64,000 nt of DNA. Source: Pohlia nutans (Eukaryota; Streptophyta; Bryopsida; Bryales; Mniaceae). The translations under genes were made by a program, and so were the position numbers. Below the pieces are notes generated by a model. The model was given only the letters and a program-made list of their open reading frames with translations. It was not told the origin of the DNA and did no database searches. The stretch spans positions 18,590,072 to 18,654,071 of the forward strand of contig CM040097.1 in the NCBI GenBank assembly GCA_022496805.1. Direction: 5' to 3'. Of this stretch, positions 22,890 through 34,667 are shown piece after piece (the first letter of the stretch is position 1; every line of letters begins with the position of its first letter).

Positions 22890-23786
22890 TTTTGTGTTTT
22901 GTTGGCAAACTTGAAGAGTTGGCTTCAATGTGTTAATCTTGCGAGCTTCCAGCAAGTGCTGGGTGAGTCTAAAGATCTATTGATTTCCATCTTTTTCGTG
23001 CCATTGCTTGTTTGTTTGCTGGTATTGACAGAAAAAAATAATTTCCTTGTAGAATTATTTAGTGTCGGTGGTTGCTTTTAGGTCATTACAACTGGGTCAG
23101 GAAGTTGTTGGACTAAGCCCTGCCTGTTGTTTCGGACGCTCTGCTTTTTTGTGGCACTAGAAGAGAGCCATTTGTTGTAATGCAATGATCTTTCAACAGT
23201 GATTTGCAATGGTTCATGTTTTTTGCAGATGAGTTTGTGCTGGGTGAGTCTAAAGATCGATTCCATCTTTGCTTGTTTGCTGGTATTCTTGGATCGACAA
23301 GAAAAATTCCTCGTATAATTGTGTCGGTGGTTGCTTTTAGGTCATTACAGCTGGGTCAGTTGTTGGACTAGCCCTGCATGTTGTTTCGGACCGTCTGATT
23401 TTTGTGGCACTAGAAGGAGGGCCATTTGTTGCAATGGTTCATGTTTTCTATGCTCATTTTTTTGCAAGTTTCAGTGACTGATTTTAGACCCTTGATAGTT
23501 GAAGTACGTTGGCTTTCTTGCATCATTTAGTTTTTGCAATGATCCTCCAACAGTAATTAATTTGCAATGGTTCATGTTTTCTATGCTCATGTTTTTGCAA
23601 GTTTCAGTGGCTGATTTTAGACCCTTAATTGATGGTTGAAGTACGTTGGCTTTCTTGCATCAGTTTTTGCAATGGTTCATGTTTTCTGTGCTCATTGTTG
23701 ATGAATGCAGATGAGTTTGTGAGGCTGATTTTAGACTCTTGATGGTGGAAGTACGTTGGAGGCTTGGTTAAAAAAGCTTAGCCAGT
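22890..23786 (+). repeat. Repeated 5' leader region of XTH
   Basis: Contains direct duplications: 'gctgggtgagtctaaagat' at about 22960 and 23240, 'ggtcattacaactgggtcag' at about 23081 and 23341, and 'gcaatggttcatgtttt' four times between 23205 and 23680. The GGTGAGT sites look like splice donors, so this may be a 5' UTR with repeated donor-bearing units. An in-frame TAA lies a few codons before the XTH ATG. Confidence 0.55.
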
Positions 23787-26700
23787 ATGACAATACAGGA
23801 GACGTTGCAGGAGCTGAAGAAGCCATCGAGGAAGAAGAGCTTGGCGTTTTGTGTGATTCTTGCATGTGTGATATTCATAATTATTGTGGCAGTGGTGGTT
23901 TCGACCGCGACCAAGCATGAGAAACCCACCAACACTGGATTTAGCAAAGATTTTACCATCACATGGAATAAGAATCATACGCGAATCTCTGACCATGGGA
24001 AAAGACTGGAGCTCATCCTCGACAAGGAATCTGGTACGCAAGGATTCATGGTTTTAAAATGACATGTTCAGTTGATGATATTGTGAAAATTGTATTTCAG
24101 ATGGTGCCAGTGAAGGACATTGCATGTGTTGGTCAAAAAGAAAGAAATTTAAATAAAAGGAAGTGCTCATAGGACCTCCTCAAAACTGTAGAAAAAAGAT
24201 AGATAGATAGATAGAAACTCTGGATTTCTTTCGAGGCTGGTGTGAATAAAGTGTCTGTTCGTAATGACAATGACCAAGTGCCCACCGAACAAAGGGGCAT
24301 TGTTACAAAACTACTCTCCCCTTACGAGGATACACACTTTCGTGACTAGTAACCAATAAATGTAGAAAAAACATAAGGCCCTGTTTGGGGTTGTGAATAA
24401 TTGGGCATAGGTCGTAGCGTCTTTTGGGATAGGAGTGCATCTTTTTAGGTCTAATTCGCTCAGCATCAAAAGTGATACAGGGTTATAATTTCTCATTGCA
24501 AACAAGTTGTCACTGAGCTTTTCATAAGGCCCTCTTAACTTTTTGCCCCGTCCTTCTCAATACGGCCCTTAAACTGTCCATTTAAGCTACTGTGCTTGGA
24601 ATTTTTTTAACATCGAATTGGGACTATTTTTGGCATATAGACAGATAAGATTCATGAATTAAAGGGAAAAAAGAAAAGAAAAATCTCAATTAAAATGTAA
24701 TTTATATGAAATTTGAAAGTGAAAAGTTAGTCGCACTTGTGACATATAGTTGGTGTTTTTTCAACACAAAAAGTATCATGAATTGCATCGTAAATGCCCC
24801 TATTTTGTTCCCTTGTCTCCGATTTGTCTCCGATTGGTTCGTCAGATTTAGTTTCTTTGGGTAGTAGTTGTTGAGGGCACCTACAAGACTAGAATGGAGG
24901 GGTGAGTGGTTATGGGTCATTCCACTTTACCAACTTTTCATTCTTGAATTCAAGATGTAAAAAGATTTGTAAAATTAACTTTGTCAGTAAAAGTATTTGT
25001 GTTTGTGTAGGTTCGGGATTTAGGTCAAACGATATGTATCTATTTGGGAGCATTAAGATGGACCTCAAGCTTGTACCAGCGGACTCTGCAGGCACTGTCA
25101 CTGCTTACTACGTAAGTTTTGCTATTCCATTCTTTCCAGTACAACATGGATTTTATTGGAATTATGATTTGCATAAAATATGTTGATGTTTCCTTTGATG
25201 AATATTTTTGGAAGCTTAACAGTGTCAATACCAAGTTTGTGTCTCTATCAGTATTTTCTGCTAATAGAGTTAACCGAAAAGTCAGCTCAACGACACTATT
25301 CAACCCAAGTATAGCTCAAGAAAGAGGTTAGAAGTAGAGCAAAAAGGGAGGTTAGATGGGCTTCTTTTCGGTTAACTCAATTGTCTTCTAAAGGATCAAG
25401 GATTCATGGTCTACGTATGACGAACTCAATTGATCTTATTGTGAAAAATATACAGTGATGATTGCTCCTATGAGCAATATTAGGAACAATGAAATTAAAC
25501 ACCCTTTTTGACCCATGTGCAAAGGAGGCAGTTTTAGACTACATGCACTTGTAAAAGTGACACCTTGTTGAATAGAGTGGTAGAAGTTTGACTTGATGTT
25601 TGCAATTGTGAGCAGATTTTTTTTTTGAAAAATGTTTTCTTTAATTTGAAATAAGGACACAAGAATAGTTGTGAGCAATAATACTTAGGGACAGTTACCT
25701 TAATTCAGATGGGGCCAAATTTTGTCATTGCATGTGTTGGTCACAAAAGAAATTAAATTGGACAAAAGAAAGTCTCCATAGGACCCTACTCATCCTTGAT
25801 CTACTCTTTGTCCGTGAGGTATTGAAATTCCACTATGATTTTATTGGCTTTGTCGGCTACCTGACAAATTACACTCTTTGAGAGTTCCCTTGCTACTGAT
25901 GGTTCGAAATATATCTATTTCACACAATGCTAACTAAGCTAAGAAAAATCTAATTTTGCAAGCAATATACTATCCTAATACAACAGATATCATCTTATAG
26001 TAATATTACTTCCACAATTAAATCAAAAAAATGAATTTCAAAACTTATTCTAATATTTACATCAAATGTAAAGAAGGTGGGGATAGAACCTAGCAGTTAT
26101 ACCATCCTTGTTAACACCTAAAGGACCAAGGATTCATGGTTTCAAAATGCTAACTTCAATCGATCATATTGTAAAAAGAAGAATTGCGACGGGGTCGAGT
26201 TTTATATCATTGGAATTAGTGAAGAACATTGTGTGTGTTGGTCAAAACACAAAAACATCTGAACTAAAGGAAATCCACATAAGACTTGCTCAAAAATGCT
26301 ATTAAAAACATGAGGCCCAATTCAGGCTTCTTGGTCCTTTAAGGGGTTAACAGATAATTGTGTTGTTTTTCTGGTGTCTTTTTTTCTGGTGAGCATCGAA
26401 CCAAGGGTGGTCGAACAGACGCTTTATTCACGTTAGCCAAAAAAGAGGACCGGAGTTCTTACTACTACTTGCTTTTGTTGGCTCTTGTGCACAACAGCTA
26501 TCGTCGGAGACGCCCAACCACGACGAGCTTGACTTCGAGTTTTTAGGGAACACATCAGGAGAGCCTTACATCTTGCAGACGAACGTGTTTGCCAATGGAA
26601 CTGGACAGCGCGAGCAGCGCATCAATCTCTGGTTTGACCCCACAACAGACTATCACACTTATGGGGTGCTCTGGAACCGCCGGCAGATTGTGTAAGCACT

Positions 26701-28393
26701 TCCCTCTAACCTTTCTTGTGTAAATGTCAAATCATCATATTTGTTAAGAAAATTTTACTCCCCGTGTATTGTAAACTAAAAGTTGTTAACCGTTAACAAA
26801 ATTTTACTTCTTTCCTTTGTTCATTGTATTCTTGACGCAAGTAGAATCCAATCCTTGCAAAAATTACCGAGTGTATCTTAAAGATACCTTCTTGTACAAC
26901 TTAATACCAATTTTTATCTCAAGTGGTAATTGTATTAGAGATAAATGTGAAATAAATCTTCAATTGTGCAGGAGACAAACAAGAATTTTAACACGTCTCT
27001 TTTGTCTCCTTGAAATCCTTTGTTGTCAACTTTTTTGAATCTTCTTTTTCACATCTAAATTTCCACATTTCTTTGTAATAAAGTAACCCTATTAATTTTT
27101 TAGTTTTTTTTAAAATTGGGTATTACAAACGCTCTGAAAGTATGGTTCTTGTACTAGGGCAAGATTGTTATGATTTTATTCCCTTCTTTGTTATTTTGAC
27201 ACTTAATGGGCAAATGAAACTAACTACATACACATTTTGGATGAATAGACTGAGAGAAAACAATGACTTTGAATACGGTATTCAACCTTTCAAAATCATG
27301 AATTTATAGTACATGAATGGTCCATGTCAATTATCGATATAAAATTAGTGAGGAACTCATTATAAATTTATATATGTTATATTATACCTTAAAACTCGTT
27401 TGACTTGACAACTGCATAATCTATTTCTGAGAGGTAATTTTTTTAGCATGTCCACATTAGTCACTTCTTTGTGCTCATTCTTGCTCATACTAGTATAAAG
27501 TTATATTGCACAAAAAAAGTACACAAAATATATTTTTGGTGTAGGACTTCTTGTTATCTCAAGCATGTTGCTTTTACGTGTGAAATCTAAAGTCACATGC
27601 AAGGGGCATGTTTCTCTTCTTCATTTAACTCCCAGCAACAAAGGGTAGACCTTGCTACCCATGCCCTTGAGGCATAGATAGACGAACTTTTCCCAATAGA
27701 CTCTCCATTCACAATTGTCTCTTAGACCAACATTACTATTATTATTATCATTACACTAGTAGAAGACTTGTCGTTTTTCATTCCCCATTTTGTGGGAACA
27801 GTGAACAATGGCTGAATATTATGCTTATATTTCTGTCTTCTTGTGACCAAAACCACTCACCAGCACTGACACAACCTATGTGCCTGGCGCGGTTTCATTC
27901 CTTAAGTGAAAAACGACACATTTCCTACTAGTGTTAGTTTTAACTCCCTGCAATGAATTGATGCAGATTCTTGGTGGATGACTTGCCCATTCGCGTGTTC
28001 ACGAACAACGAAGACATGGGAATGGCGTTCCCGAACCAGCAGCCCATGAACATTTTTTCCAGTATTTGGAATGGGGATCAGTGGGCGACGCAGGGAGGCA
28101 AGATCAAAATTAACTGGGCTCATGCGCCTTTCATTGCCTCGTACCAGAACTACCGCCTGGACGCGTGCGTGGCCACGGATGCCTATGCGGCCTGTGCCAT
28201 GCCCGTGGCGAATAAATGGTGGGATCAATCCGAGTTCCAAGCTCTCTCCGTTTCGCAGCAGGACAAGCTCCGGTGGGTGGAACAGAATTACATGGTGTAC
28301 AACTACTGTTCGGATGCCAAGCGCAACCCCACCGTTCCATTCGAGTGCACGCGCAACTCCGGTGGCTTCCTTGGCCTTCGAACGCACAATTAA
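23787..28393 (+). CDS. XTH: Xyloglucan endotransglucosylase/hydrolase (GH16), 4 exons
   Basis: Exons 23787-24033, 25011-25111, 26498-26691 and 27967-28393 join in phase to 322 codons, all with GT-AG introns. XTHs cut xyloglucan and rejoin it to other chains in the cell wall. The active-site block reads [11 protein letters not shown] (two Glu and one Asp of GH16), followed directly by an N-T-S glycosylation site, as is usual in the family. The C-terminal XET domain shows [24 protein letters not shown] and FECTRN with the conserved cysteines. Mature-domain start reads [10 protein letters not shown]. Unusual: the N terminus has about 18 mostly polar, basic residues ([17 protein letters not shown]..) before a 23-residue hydrophobic stretch (about 19-41). 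This looks more like a type II membrane anchor than an ordinary signal peptide. An in-frame stop upstream supports this ATG. Introns hold repeats and a CACTA MITE. Confidence 0.92.
24034..24180 (+). repeat. Dispersed repeat G in XTH intron 1
   Basis: Begins 'caaggattcatggttttaaa' right after the exon 1 donor and includes 'gacattgcatgtgttggtca'. Matches the copies at 25385 and 26108. Confidence 0.65.
24181..24345 (+). repeat. Dispersed repeat E in XTH intron 1
   Basis: Contains 'gtgtgaataaagtgtctgtt', 'caatgaccaagtgcccac' and 'aaaactactctcccc', in the same order as at 32710-32830. Preceded by GATA microsatellite. Confidence 0.65.
25385..25800 (+). repeat. Dispersed repeat G in XTH intron 2, split copy
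   Basis: The left part (25390-25450, 'aaggatcaaggattcatgg') and the right part (about 25700-25790, 'cattgcatgtgttggtcac') match repeat G, with about 240 bp of unrelated sequence between. This suggests an insertion in the repeat. Confidence 0.55.
26108..26460 (+). repeat. Repeat G and repeat E copies in XTH intron 2
   Basis: 26108-26345 is a repeat G copy that starts near 'ccaaggattcatggtttcaa'. 26378-26460 has the E motifs 'acgctttattcacgttagcc' and 'gaggaccggagtt'. Both lie less than 400 bp upstream of exon 3. Confidence 0.55.
27754..27933. mobile_element. 180-bp CACTA-type MITE in XTH intron 3
   Basis: Ends CACTAGTAGAAGACTTGTCG and, reversed, CACTAGTAGGAAATGTGTCG, both followed inward by TTTTTCA. 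Flanked by the 3-bp direct repeat TTA (27751-27753 and 27934-27936). It ends only 33 bp before exon 4, so it could influence acceptor choice. Confidence 0.88.
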
Positions 28394-28454
28394 AACACTC
28401 TCTCCATACGAGGTGTCCATGGTATGCGACGATGGTTTTCGTTTGAAACTTACC

Positions 28455-29145
28455 GTGTCTTTTCTCCTCAAAATTAAGATGGTCAACTTCTTGTGAATCC
28501 ATTAGGACATGCGTGGAAATGGAAGTCGATCTATTTTCTCCTAAAAAGATGGTCAGCTTCTTGTGAATCCCTCTAGGACACTAGAATCGTTTGATGGGAA
28601 TGGGAGTAGATTTCTTTTCTCCTCAAAAGATGGTCAACTTCTTGTGAATCCCTCTAGGACACTAGAATCATTTGATGGAAATTATGGGAGTAGATTTTTG
28701 TTCTCCTAAAAAGATGGTCAGCTTCTTGTGAACTGGTTAGGACACTAGAATGGCATCTTATAGAAATGGGAGTACATTTCTTTTCTCCTAAAAAGATGGT
28801 CAACTTCTTGTGAATCTGCTAGTTGGAAATGGGATGGGCAAGGCTCCTTCATTTCAAGAGTAGAGATTAGTTGGAATCACCCATTGTATCTTTCCATATT
28901 GACACCTGCTAATAAACAAATTTATTAGAGCCGGTTATCAAACCTCTATTATGTCTTCTATTAGGTGAGGATTATGCCCATAGGGGTGTTCAATGTTAGT
29001 GAATGGTAAGTTATCGAAGGATGGTTTTTGTTTGACAAATGGAAATAGTGTTCGTAGATGGAGAAAGATGGTCAACTTCTTGTAAGCCCAGTCAGACACT
29101 AAAATCATCTAATGGAAATAGAGGTGGTAATCTATTTTCTACAAA
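28455..29145 (+). repeat. ~90-bp minisatellite just after XTH
   Basis: Five contiguous units plus a distant one carry 'aagatggtcaacttcttgtg' (or AGCTT variants) followed by AATCC..TAGGACACTAGAAT and 'gggagtagattt'. Units start near 28478, 28548, 28628, 28711, 28793 and 29065. It begins about 60 bp after the XTH stop and so probably lies in the 3' UTR. Confidence 0.85.
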
Positions 29146-29776
29146 GAAGTGCCATATGCTTGTTCTCTACAAATATATATTCCAATATATACTAGTATTG
29201 AATGTACATAAACCTTTAAGTACTTTTTTATTACCATCTTGTAGCTGCTTATATAATGCATTATATTGTGAACTAAAACCTTCTAACTATAATTTATTTA
29301 TAAATATAGAATTTGGAAATATTAATAATTAATAAAGTAAATAGCCTTTAAAACAACATTTATATTTAGAACTAAAAAGTTCATGATTTCAAAATCAACA
29401 ATAGTTTTCAAAAGTAATCAATGTAAATTAAGAAGTTGACTTTTTTAAAGTAACCAATTAGAGGTAAAGCATTGATACTTCAATGGTGTCCAATTAAAGG
29501 TAGCCTAGTGTCAATAATAAGTTCTGAACTTTAAAAATCCATAGAATATTATTTGTGTTTCAAAAAGGTATAAAACAACTTGCATTGTGATTCCCTTTCA
29601 TTTTCTTCACATTCGTCTCAAATTTCAAACTACACCTTCATTCATGAAATGGCATCAAATCAAGTGCCACATTTAGATAAAATTACCTTGCACATCATGA
29701 CATATGCCAGCCTATCATCATGGTGTTATGTGTCAAGGCCTTAGTTGCTTGACAAGAAGTGAAATTCTCAATTCTA
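29146..29776. other. Intergenic, nothing recognised
   Basis: A/T-rich, no credible exon. Confidence 0.45.
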
Positions 29777-30324
29777 TTAACCCTTTGACGCGCTTGTGTC
29801 CATATATTGGTTGACGAACAAATTGCAACCTTTCTCTTGACTACATCATGTACAACTTTTCATCCATCCAAAAATTTCTTTTGGTTCTTGTGCTAGTTGA
29901 CTATCAATTGTACAGTATGAATCTTCAAAATAAGATATTTTGATTTTTTTTAAATGACAAGAATTGGTTTATGTCAAGTTTCATTCTTAGTTCAAAAAGT
30001 GAGGCTTTAAACATGATTTTCCAAAATAAGTAGAATCAAATAATGGAAATGATACCATCTCGTAGTGCATGTTATTTTAAATTCATTACAAATTTTTTAA
30101 TTTATTTTGTTAATTTGGGATTTTTAATTGAATTTCAAAAGGAAAGTTTGAAATTTTAATTAAATTCTATTAATAAAAAGTATGATAAATCCAACCATAC
30201 AGATGTGATCTTCACATTGACATTTGCAATTTAGCTTTGTACATCAACTCCATTTTTGTTATTCATCAAACATTTTATAACGAATCTTTGAAATCAGTGT
30301 TGAATCAGGACATTAAAGGATTAA
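29777..30324. mobile_element. TTAA-bounded MITE, family A copy 4
   Basis: Left end TTAACCCTTTGACGCGCTTG, right end CAGGACATTAAAGGATTAA. Its right TTAA is shared with the next element. Confidence 0.8.
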
Positions 30325-31139
30325 ACCCCTAGTTGTCCCGGCGTTCATATTTTGGACATTTTATGAGTTACTTTCACTTCAAAGAGCTGTAACTTTTGCA
30401 TAGAGTGTTTGATTTCAATGAAATTTTGGAAAAAAAAAACCCCCCGCATAATGTCTAGTTTGAGTGGTAAAACATTAAGATCAATCGAGATGTATTGAAT
30501 TTTTGGGAATCATTTGAAAGCTAAGGGGTGTTTTTTTTGGGACAGTTTTTGTGCATTTTGATGGCTACAAATTCGGGGGCTTGTATCTCCTTCATTCAAT
30601 GTTTGTTTTCAATAAACAATTGTTGGATTAAATTCCCCTTGAAGTCTAATTATTATGATAAAATTTTCATGTCAATCCATGTTGTTATGAATGTTTGGGA
30701 GTCATTTCATTGCACCAGTCTATTTTGGACACTTTTTACTTTTGGGTCAAATGGGTCACCTTTTGAGCTACTTTTTGACATTGCAAGGTCATTTTAGTGC
30801 ACATTAAAAAAATTCATGAGTTTTTTTTTGGTACCAATGTGTTTACTCGATGATTTTGAAGCTCTTTGTAGTTTAAAGTTTTTGAGTAGTTTTTGAAAAC
30901 AAATTTCACCTCTAATGTGTTGCTAGGAAAATTTCAGCATTCTTTTTTAACACTAAAACATTACAATCTTGCAATCTATGTTGTCAAATGACTCCAAATT
31001 TGATTCACATCATTGACAACATGTATACTACAAGATTGTACAGTTGAGATTTCTATACCTCACTTACATTTAGACCTATAAGACATCAAAAGAAATGATA
31101 TTTTTAAGTCCAAAAATGCTAGGGATGCTTAGGGGTTAA
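30321..31139. mobile_element. TTAA-bounded element, family C-like, abutting copy A4
   Basis: Starts TTAAACCCCTAGTTGTCCCG and ends TGCTTAGGGGTTAA, about 819 bp. The interior is a distinct non-coding sequence. Sharing one TTAA with the element to its left means one inserted at the border of the other. Confidence 0.6.
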
Positions 31140-31207
31140 CTTCCATACTATTAAAATAAACCACCCTATTTGTGCCATGTGAATATTTATGCCACTTTGT
31201 GAACAAT

Positions 31208-31325
31208 ATGTATCAGTATCTTACATTTCAAATACATAGTGGCATAAATAGGATGACTTCATAAATATGTATCAGTATCTCACATTTCAAATACATAGTG
31301 GCATAATAGGATGACTTCATAAATA
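31208..31325 (+). repeat. Tandem ~60-bp duplication
   Basis: 'atatgtatcagtatct', 'acatttcaaatacatagtgg' and 'aggatgacttcataaat' occur twice in direct tandem. Confidence 0.85.
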
Positions 31326-31544
31326 GGTTGGCTTACCTTACCTCGGATTCACTTTTGGAGGATTTCTCTCTAAACCAATATTGCAAACACATTGAACTGT
31401 GATAAAAAAAATACAACAGTTTTGCCCACAATATTCTACTTCAGTGTGTTTCAAAATAAATAAATAAAACAAAAAATATTTCAATACAGTTCTAATGCAG
31501 GCTAAAATCTAATACTAGTCATGCGTATGTATATTGATAACTCT

Positions 31545-32095
31545 TTAACCCTTTGACGCGCATGCGTTCATATAATGGATGACAAACAGATTGCAACCTT
31601 CCTCAACACTACATCCTGTACAAATTTTCATCCATCCAAATTTATCTTGGTTCTTGTGCTAATTGACTATCATTTGTACGGTATGGATCCTCAAAATAAG
31701 ATATTGTGATTTTTTAAAAACTAACACAATTGGTTTATGTCAAGTTTCATTCTTAGTTCAAAAAGTGAGACCTTAATCATGATTTTCCAAAATAAGCAAA
31801 ATCAAATAATGGAAACTAAACCATCTCGCAATGCATGTTATTCCAATTTCATTACAATATTTTATTTTTATTTTTATTTTTATTTTGAGATTTTTAATTG
31901 AATATCAAGAGAAAACCTTGCAAACTTAATTAAAAAATATCAATAAAAAAATATGATGAATTCAACCATATAGATGTGATCTTCACATTGACATTTACAA
32001 CTTTGCTTTGAGCATCAACTCTATTTTTGATTTTCATCAAACATTTTATAACCAATCTTTGAAAACAGTGTTGAATCGAGAAGTTAAAGGGTTAA
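31545..32095. mobile_element. TTAA-bounded MITE, family A copy 5
   Basis: Left end TTAACCCTTTGACGCGCATG, right end GAGAAGTTAAAGGGTTAA. Interior includes a (TATTTT)n run. TTAA at both ends. Confidence 0.8.
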
Positions 32096-32261
32096 TGTGT
32101 AAACAGTGATGTGTAAACAGTAACTGTTTGAGTTGATAAGAATAGAAGCACATAAAAAATCATGTGTATATTTTTCATAGATTGGAAAATTATTTACAAA
32201 TAAAACATGTAAGTTTTTAGAATTTGGTAGTCTAACTTTTAACTTTAGTTTATCCTAGACT

Positions 32262-32450
32262 CCATTTTTAAGTTTCTATTCTTTTTCTACTCAAGCCCTT
32301 CTTGTTGTTGCTTTTTATTTAAGGCCCTTCTCATTTCCTCTTTTCAAAAGGTTTCATGTGCCGTTTATTGAGACTTTCTTGGCATCTCAAACCTCAACTT
32401 TTGGAATGTAGATGCCAAGGTCCGCACATGATTGTCATCGTGTGTTGTGA
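32262..32450 (-). pseudogene. 3' fragment of the gene copy at 54553
   Basis: On the minus strand it matches 54935-55140: the same 'gtgcggaccttggcatctac', 'ccaaaagttgaggtttgaga' and a lysine/glutamine-rich tail, with stop codons and length changes. Only the C-terminal quarter is present, so this is a truncated duplicate. Confidence 0.7.
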
Positions 32451-32544
32451 GATCAAAAAGAAGCCCAAAATATAAATGCAAAATTATTGGAAAATCTAAA
32501 AATTGGAAAAGAACAATATTACTGGTACAGAGTGCGTGGCTGTA

Positions 32545-32830
32545 ATGACAGATGAAGTAATGAATGAATTATTAAAAATAATGTAGTGAATGAATGATAT
32601 CAATATCAAATGAATTATTCATATGATGGATGAATGCAATAACATATGAATGAATGAATTAAACGATTGATGAATGAAGTAACATAGATATATAGAAACT
32701 TTGGTCCTCTTTCAAAGCCGGCGTGAATAAAGTGTTTGTTCGTGATGTCAATGACCTAGTGCCCACTCGACAAAGGCCATTGGAATAAAACTACTCTCAT
32801 TTGCCGGGAATGAACACTTTAGTAACAAGT
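32545..32830. repeat. GAAT microsatellite followed by dispersed repeat E
   Basis: GATGAATGAATT-type units (about 32545-32690), then the E motifs 'gcgtgaataaagtgtttgtt', 'atgacctagtgcccac' and 'aaaactactctc'. The same microsatellite-plus-E order is seen, shorter, at 24190-24345. Confidence 0.65.
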
Positions 32831-32919
32831 AATATAATAAAAGTAACCATGAGTTCATGGTTGGAAAGTTGTTTTGAGTATAAGGTATGTTTTTTGTATT
32901 TAGTAATGTTGCCAAGTCA

Positions 32920-33150
32920 TGAGTTCTTTGGTTGGTTGGTGAAGGGCAATGTATCACATTTGTGTGGTCCGGGTTCGATTCCCATTGGGTCCGTTTGTGC
33001 AGTGGTGTAATATACATGACTAACTGTTGTTGGTGAGTTATCATGGCAGGAAATTTGTACCAACCAACCGGCTGAGACAAGTGTTTGCATTGAGCTAGCG
33101 ATCAAAAGAGTAACTAGTGGTCTTCATCCCTTGTCCCTCTTTTATTTTTC
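32920..33150 (+). repeat. tRNA-derived SINE-like element
   Basis: Head 'ggttggttggtgaagggc' acts as an A-box-like segment; about 35 bp on is GGTTCGATTCCC, a perfect pol III B-box. A non-tRNA body and a T-rich end follow (..cccttttatttttctttt). A second copy lies at 10300-10405. Fits a short SINE; the source tRNA cannot be named. Confidence 0.6.
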
Positions 33151-33376
33151 TTTTAAGTAACGTATGAATAAAGTAATGTAACATTGCATGTCTATGTTAT
33201 CACCAAGGTTTTTTTTTCTGGCACCTTGGAGCCAGACTCCAATGTCGTGGCACAATCACAATGGTTTAAATCTGGAGGAACCACCCTCCATTGTATGCAT
33301 GAAACACTGCTACAGTGCAAAATAAAACCCTTGGTTATCACTCATCATTTTGCATTTGGTTGGACTGGAATGAAGT

Positions 33377-33944
33377 TTAATCCCTAAATGCCTGTAGCCC
33401 TCTCTAAATATGGAAAATTTTCAAAGATGCATTATAAAATGAAACTAAGAGGGATATTTTGAACTTGATGTGTGAATAAAAGTTGTACATTATGAATTTT
33501 AGATTCTATACATACAGTTAGATCTATGATTGCAATCACCAATGCTTTTGTATAAAATTTGAAACTTAAAATTCAAAAATTATTTTGTAATTCGATTACG
33601 AATAAGATATTGACAATTTTTGGATGAAATTTATTATGATGGGTTGAAATGTAATATTCTAAGTGTAGTGATTTTTGGAGATTTTTTGCTTGCTTAATTT
33701 TATGAGTTGATTTTCTCAAGAGCACTTTTGAACTAAGGTCTTAAAAAAATTTAGTGGAAAACAATGGCATGAAATGAGGCGTAATTTTTTTACAAATCAT
33801 CCCCTTTTTACACATGCATGAAGCTATCTTGCCATAGAATTTTGTAGTATTTTTTTACTTGCAAAAGGTGCATGATGGATGAGAAAACAAAATTCAATTC
33901 CGTACATCAACCAAAAAATGGCGGGTTAGGCAGTTAGGGGTTAA
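33377..33944. mobile_element. TTAA-bounded MITE, family B copy 3
   Basis: Left end TTAATCCCTAAATGCCTG, right end AGGCAGTTAGGGGTTAA, TTAA on both sides, interior as in other family B copies. Confidence 0.78.
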
Positions 33945-34089
33945 CATTCCTGGCCGTGATGAAGCTGCGAGCCATGTGACATAACATTAAGTAAACATGC
34001 ACTACTCCTGCCTTGGCTCTACAGTAGATGATGTGGAATATTCCACACCCAACATTACTTCATCAGTAGCTAAGTGGACAGGTGGAGGC

Positions 34090-34667
34090 TTAACCCCTAA
34101 CTGCCTAATCGACCATATATGGTCGATCCAAAATTTCAGAGTTTAAAAAAAGTTCAGCTGACTTTAAACGTCCATAACTTTTGAAAAAATAACAATTTTT
34201 GAGCGTCATTTTTTTCCCTTGTAGATATTGAAACTGAGCAACTTTTCCAAAAAGAAATTTTGAAAAAACTTTTACTGAATTTCCTCTAAAGCCCTCAAAG
34301 TGACAGCATCTCAAATTGTCACAATTTTGAAAATCTGCCGGGAATGGAATCTTTAAGTTTTTTACCAAATAAGATTAGTTCTAACATGAACAAGGTAACC
34401 ACCATATAAAACCAATGTTTTTGACCTATCATTCTTGATTTCAAGTCAAAATGACCAAACATGTATTTTTTATGAATTTTCAAAGAAAATTCTTATAAAT
34501 TGATTATAAAATAATTCATAGCATTTTTCCAAAATTTAACTGTATGGATGTTGTCTTATTGTTGTGCTCTACATATGCTTAAAAATTGAAGCTCATAAAA
34601 GTTGAGTAAGATGGACATTATGACACATCTAGCATTTCAAGAAAACCCTTGGGCATTTAGGGGTTAA
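34090..34667. mobile_element. TTAA-bounded element, family C-like
   Basis: Left end TTAACCCCTAACTGCCTAAT, right end GGGCATTTAGGGGTTAA. Just inside the left end is the palindrome CGACCATATATGGTCG. A similar 'gaccataaaatggtcg' lies just inside the lone right end near 41569. Confidence 0.7.

Noticed and set aside
27902..28502. Long minus- and plus-strand frames over XTH exon 4
   Set aside because: Shadows of the G+C-richer XTH exon in other frames.
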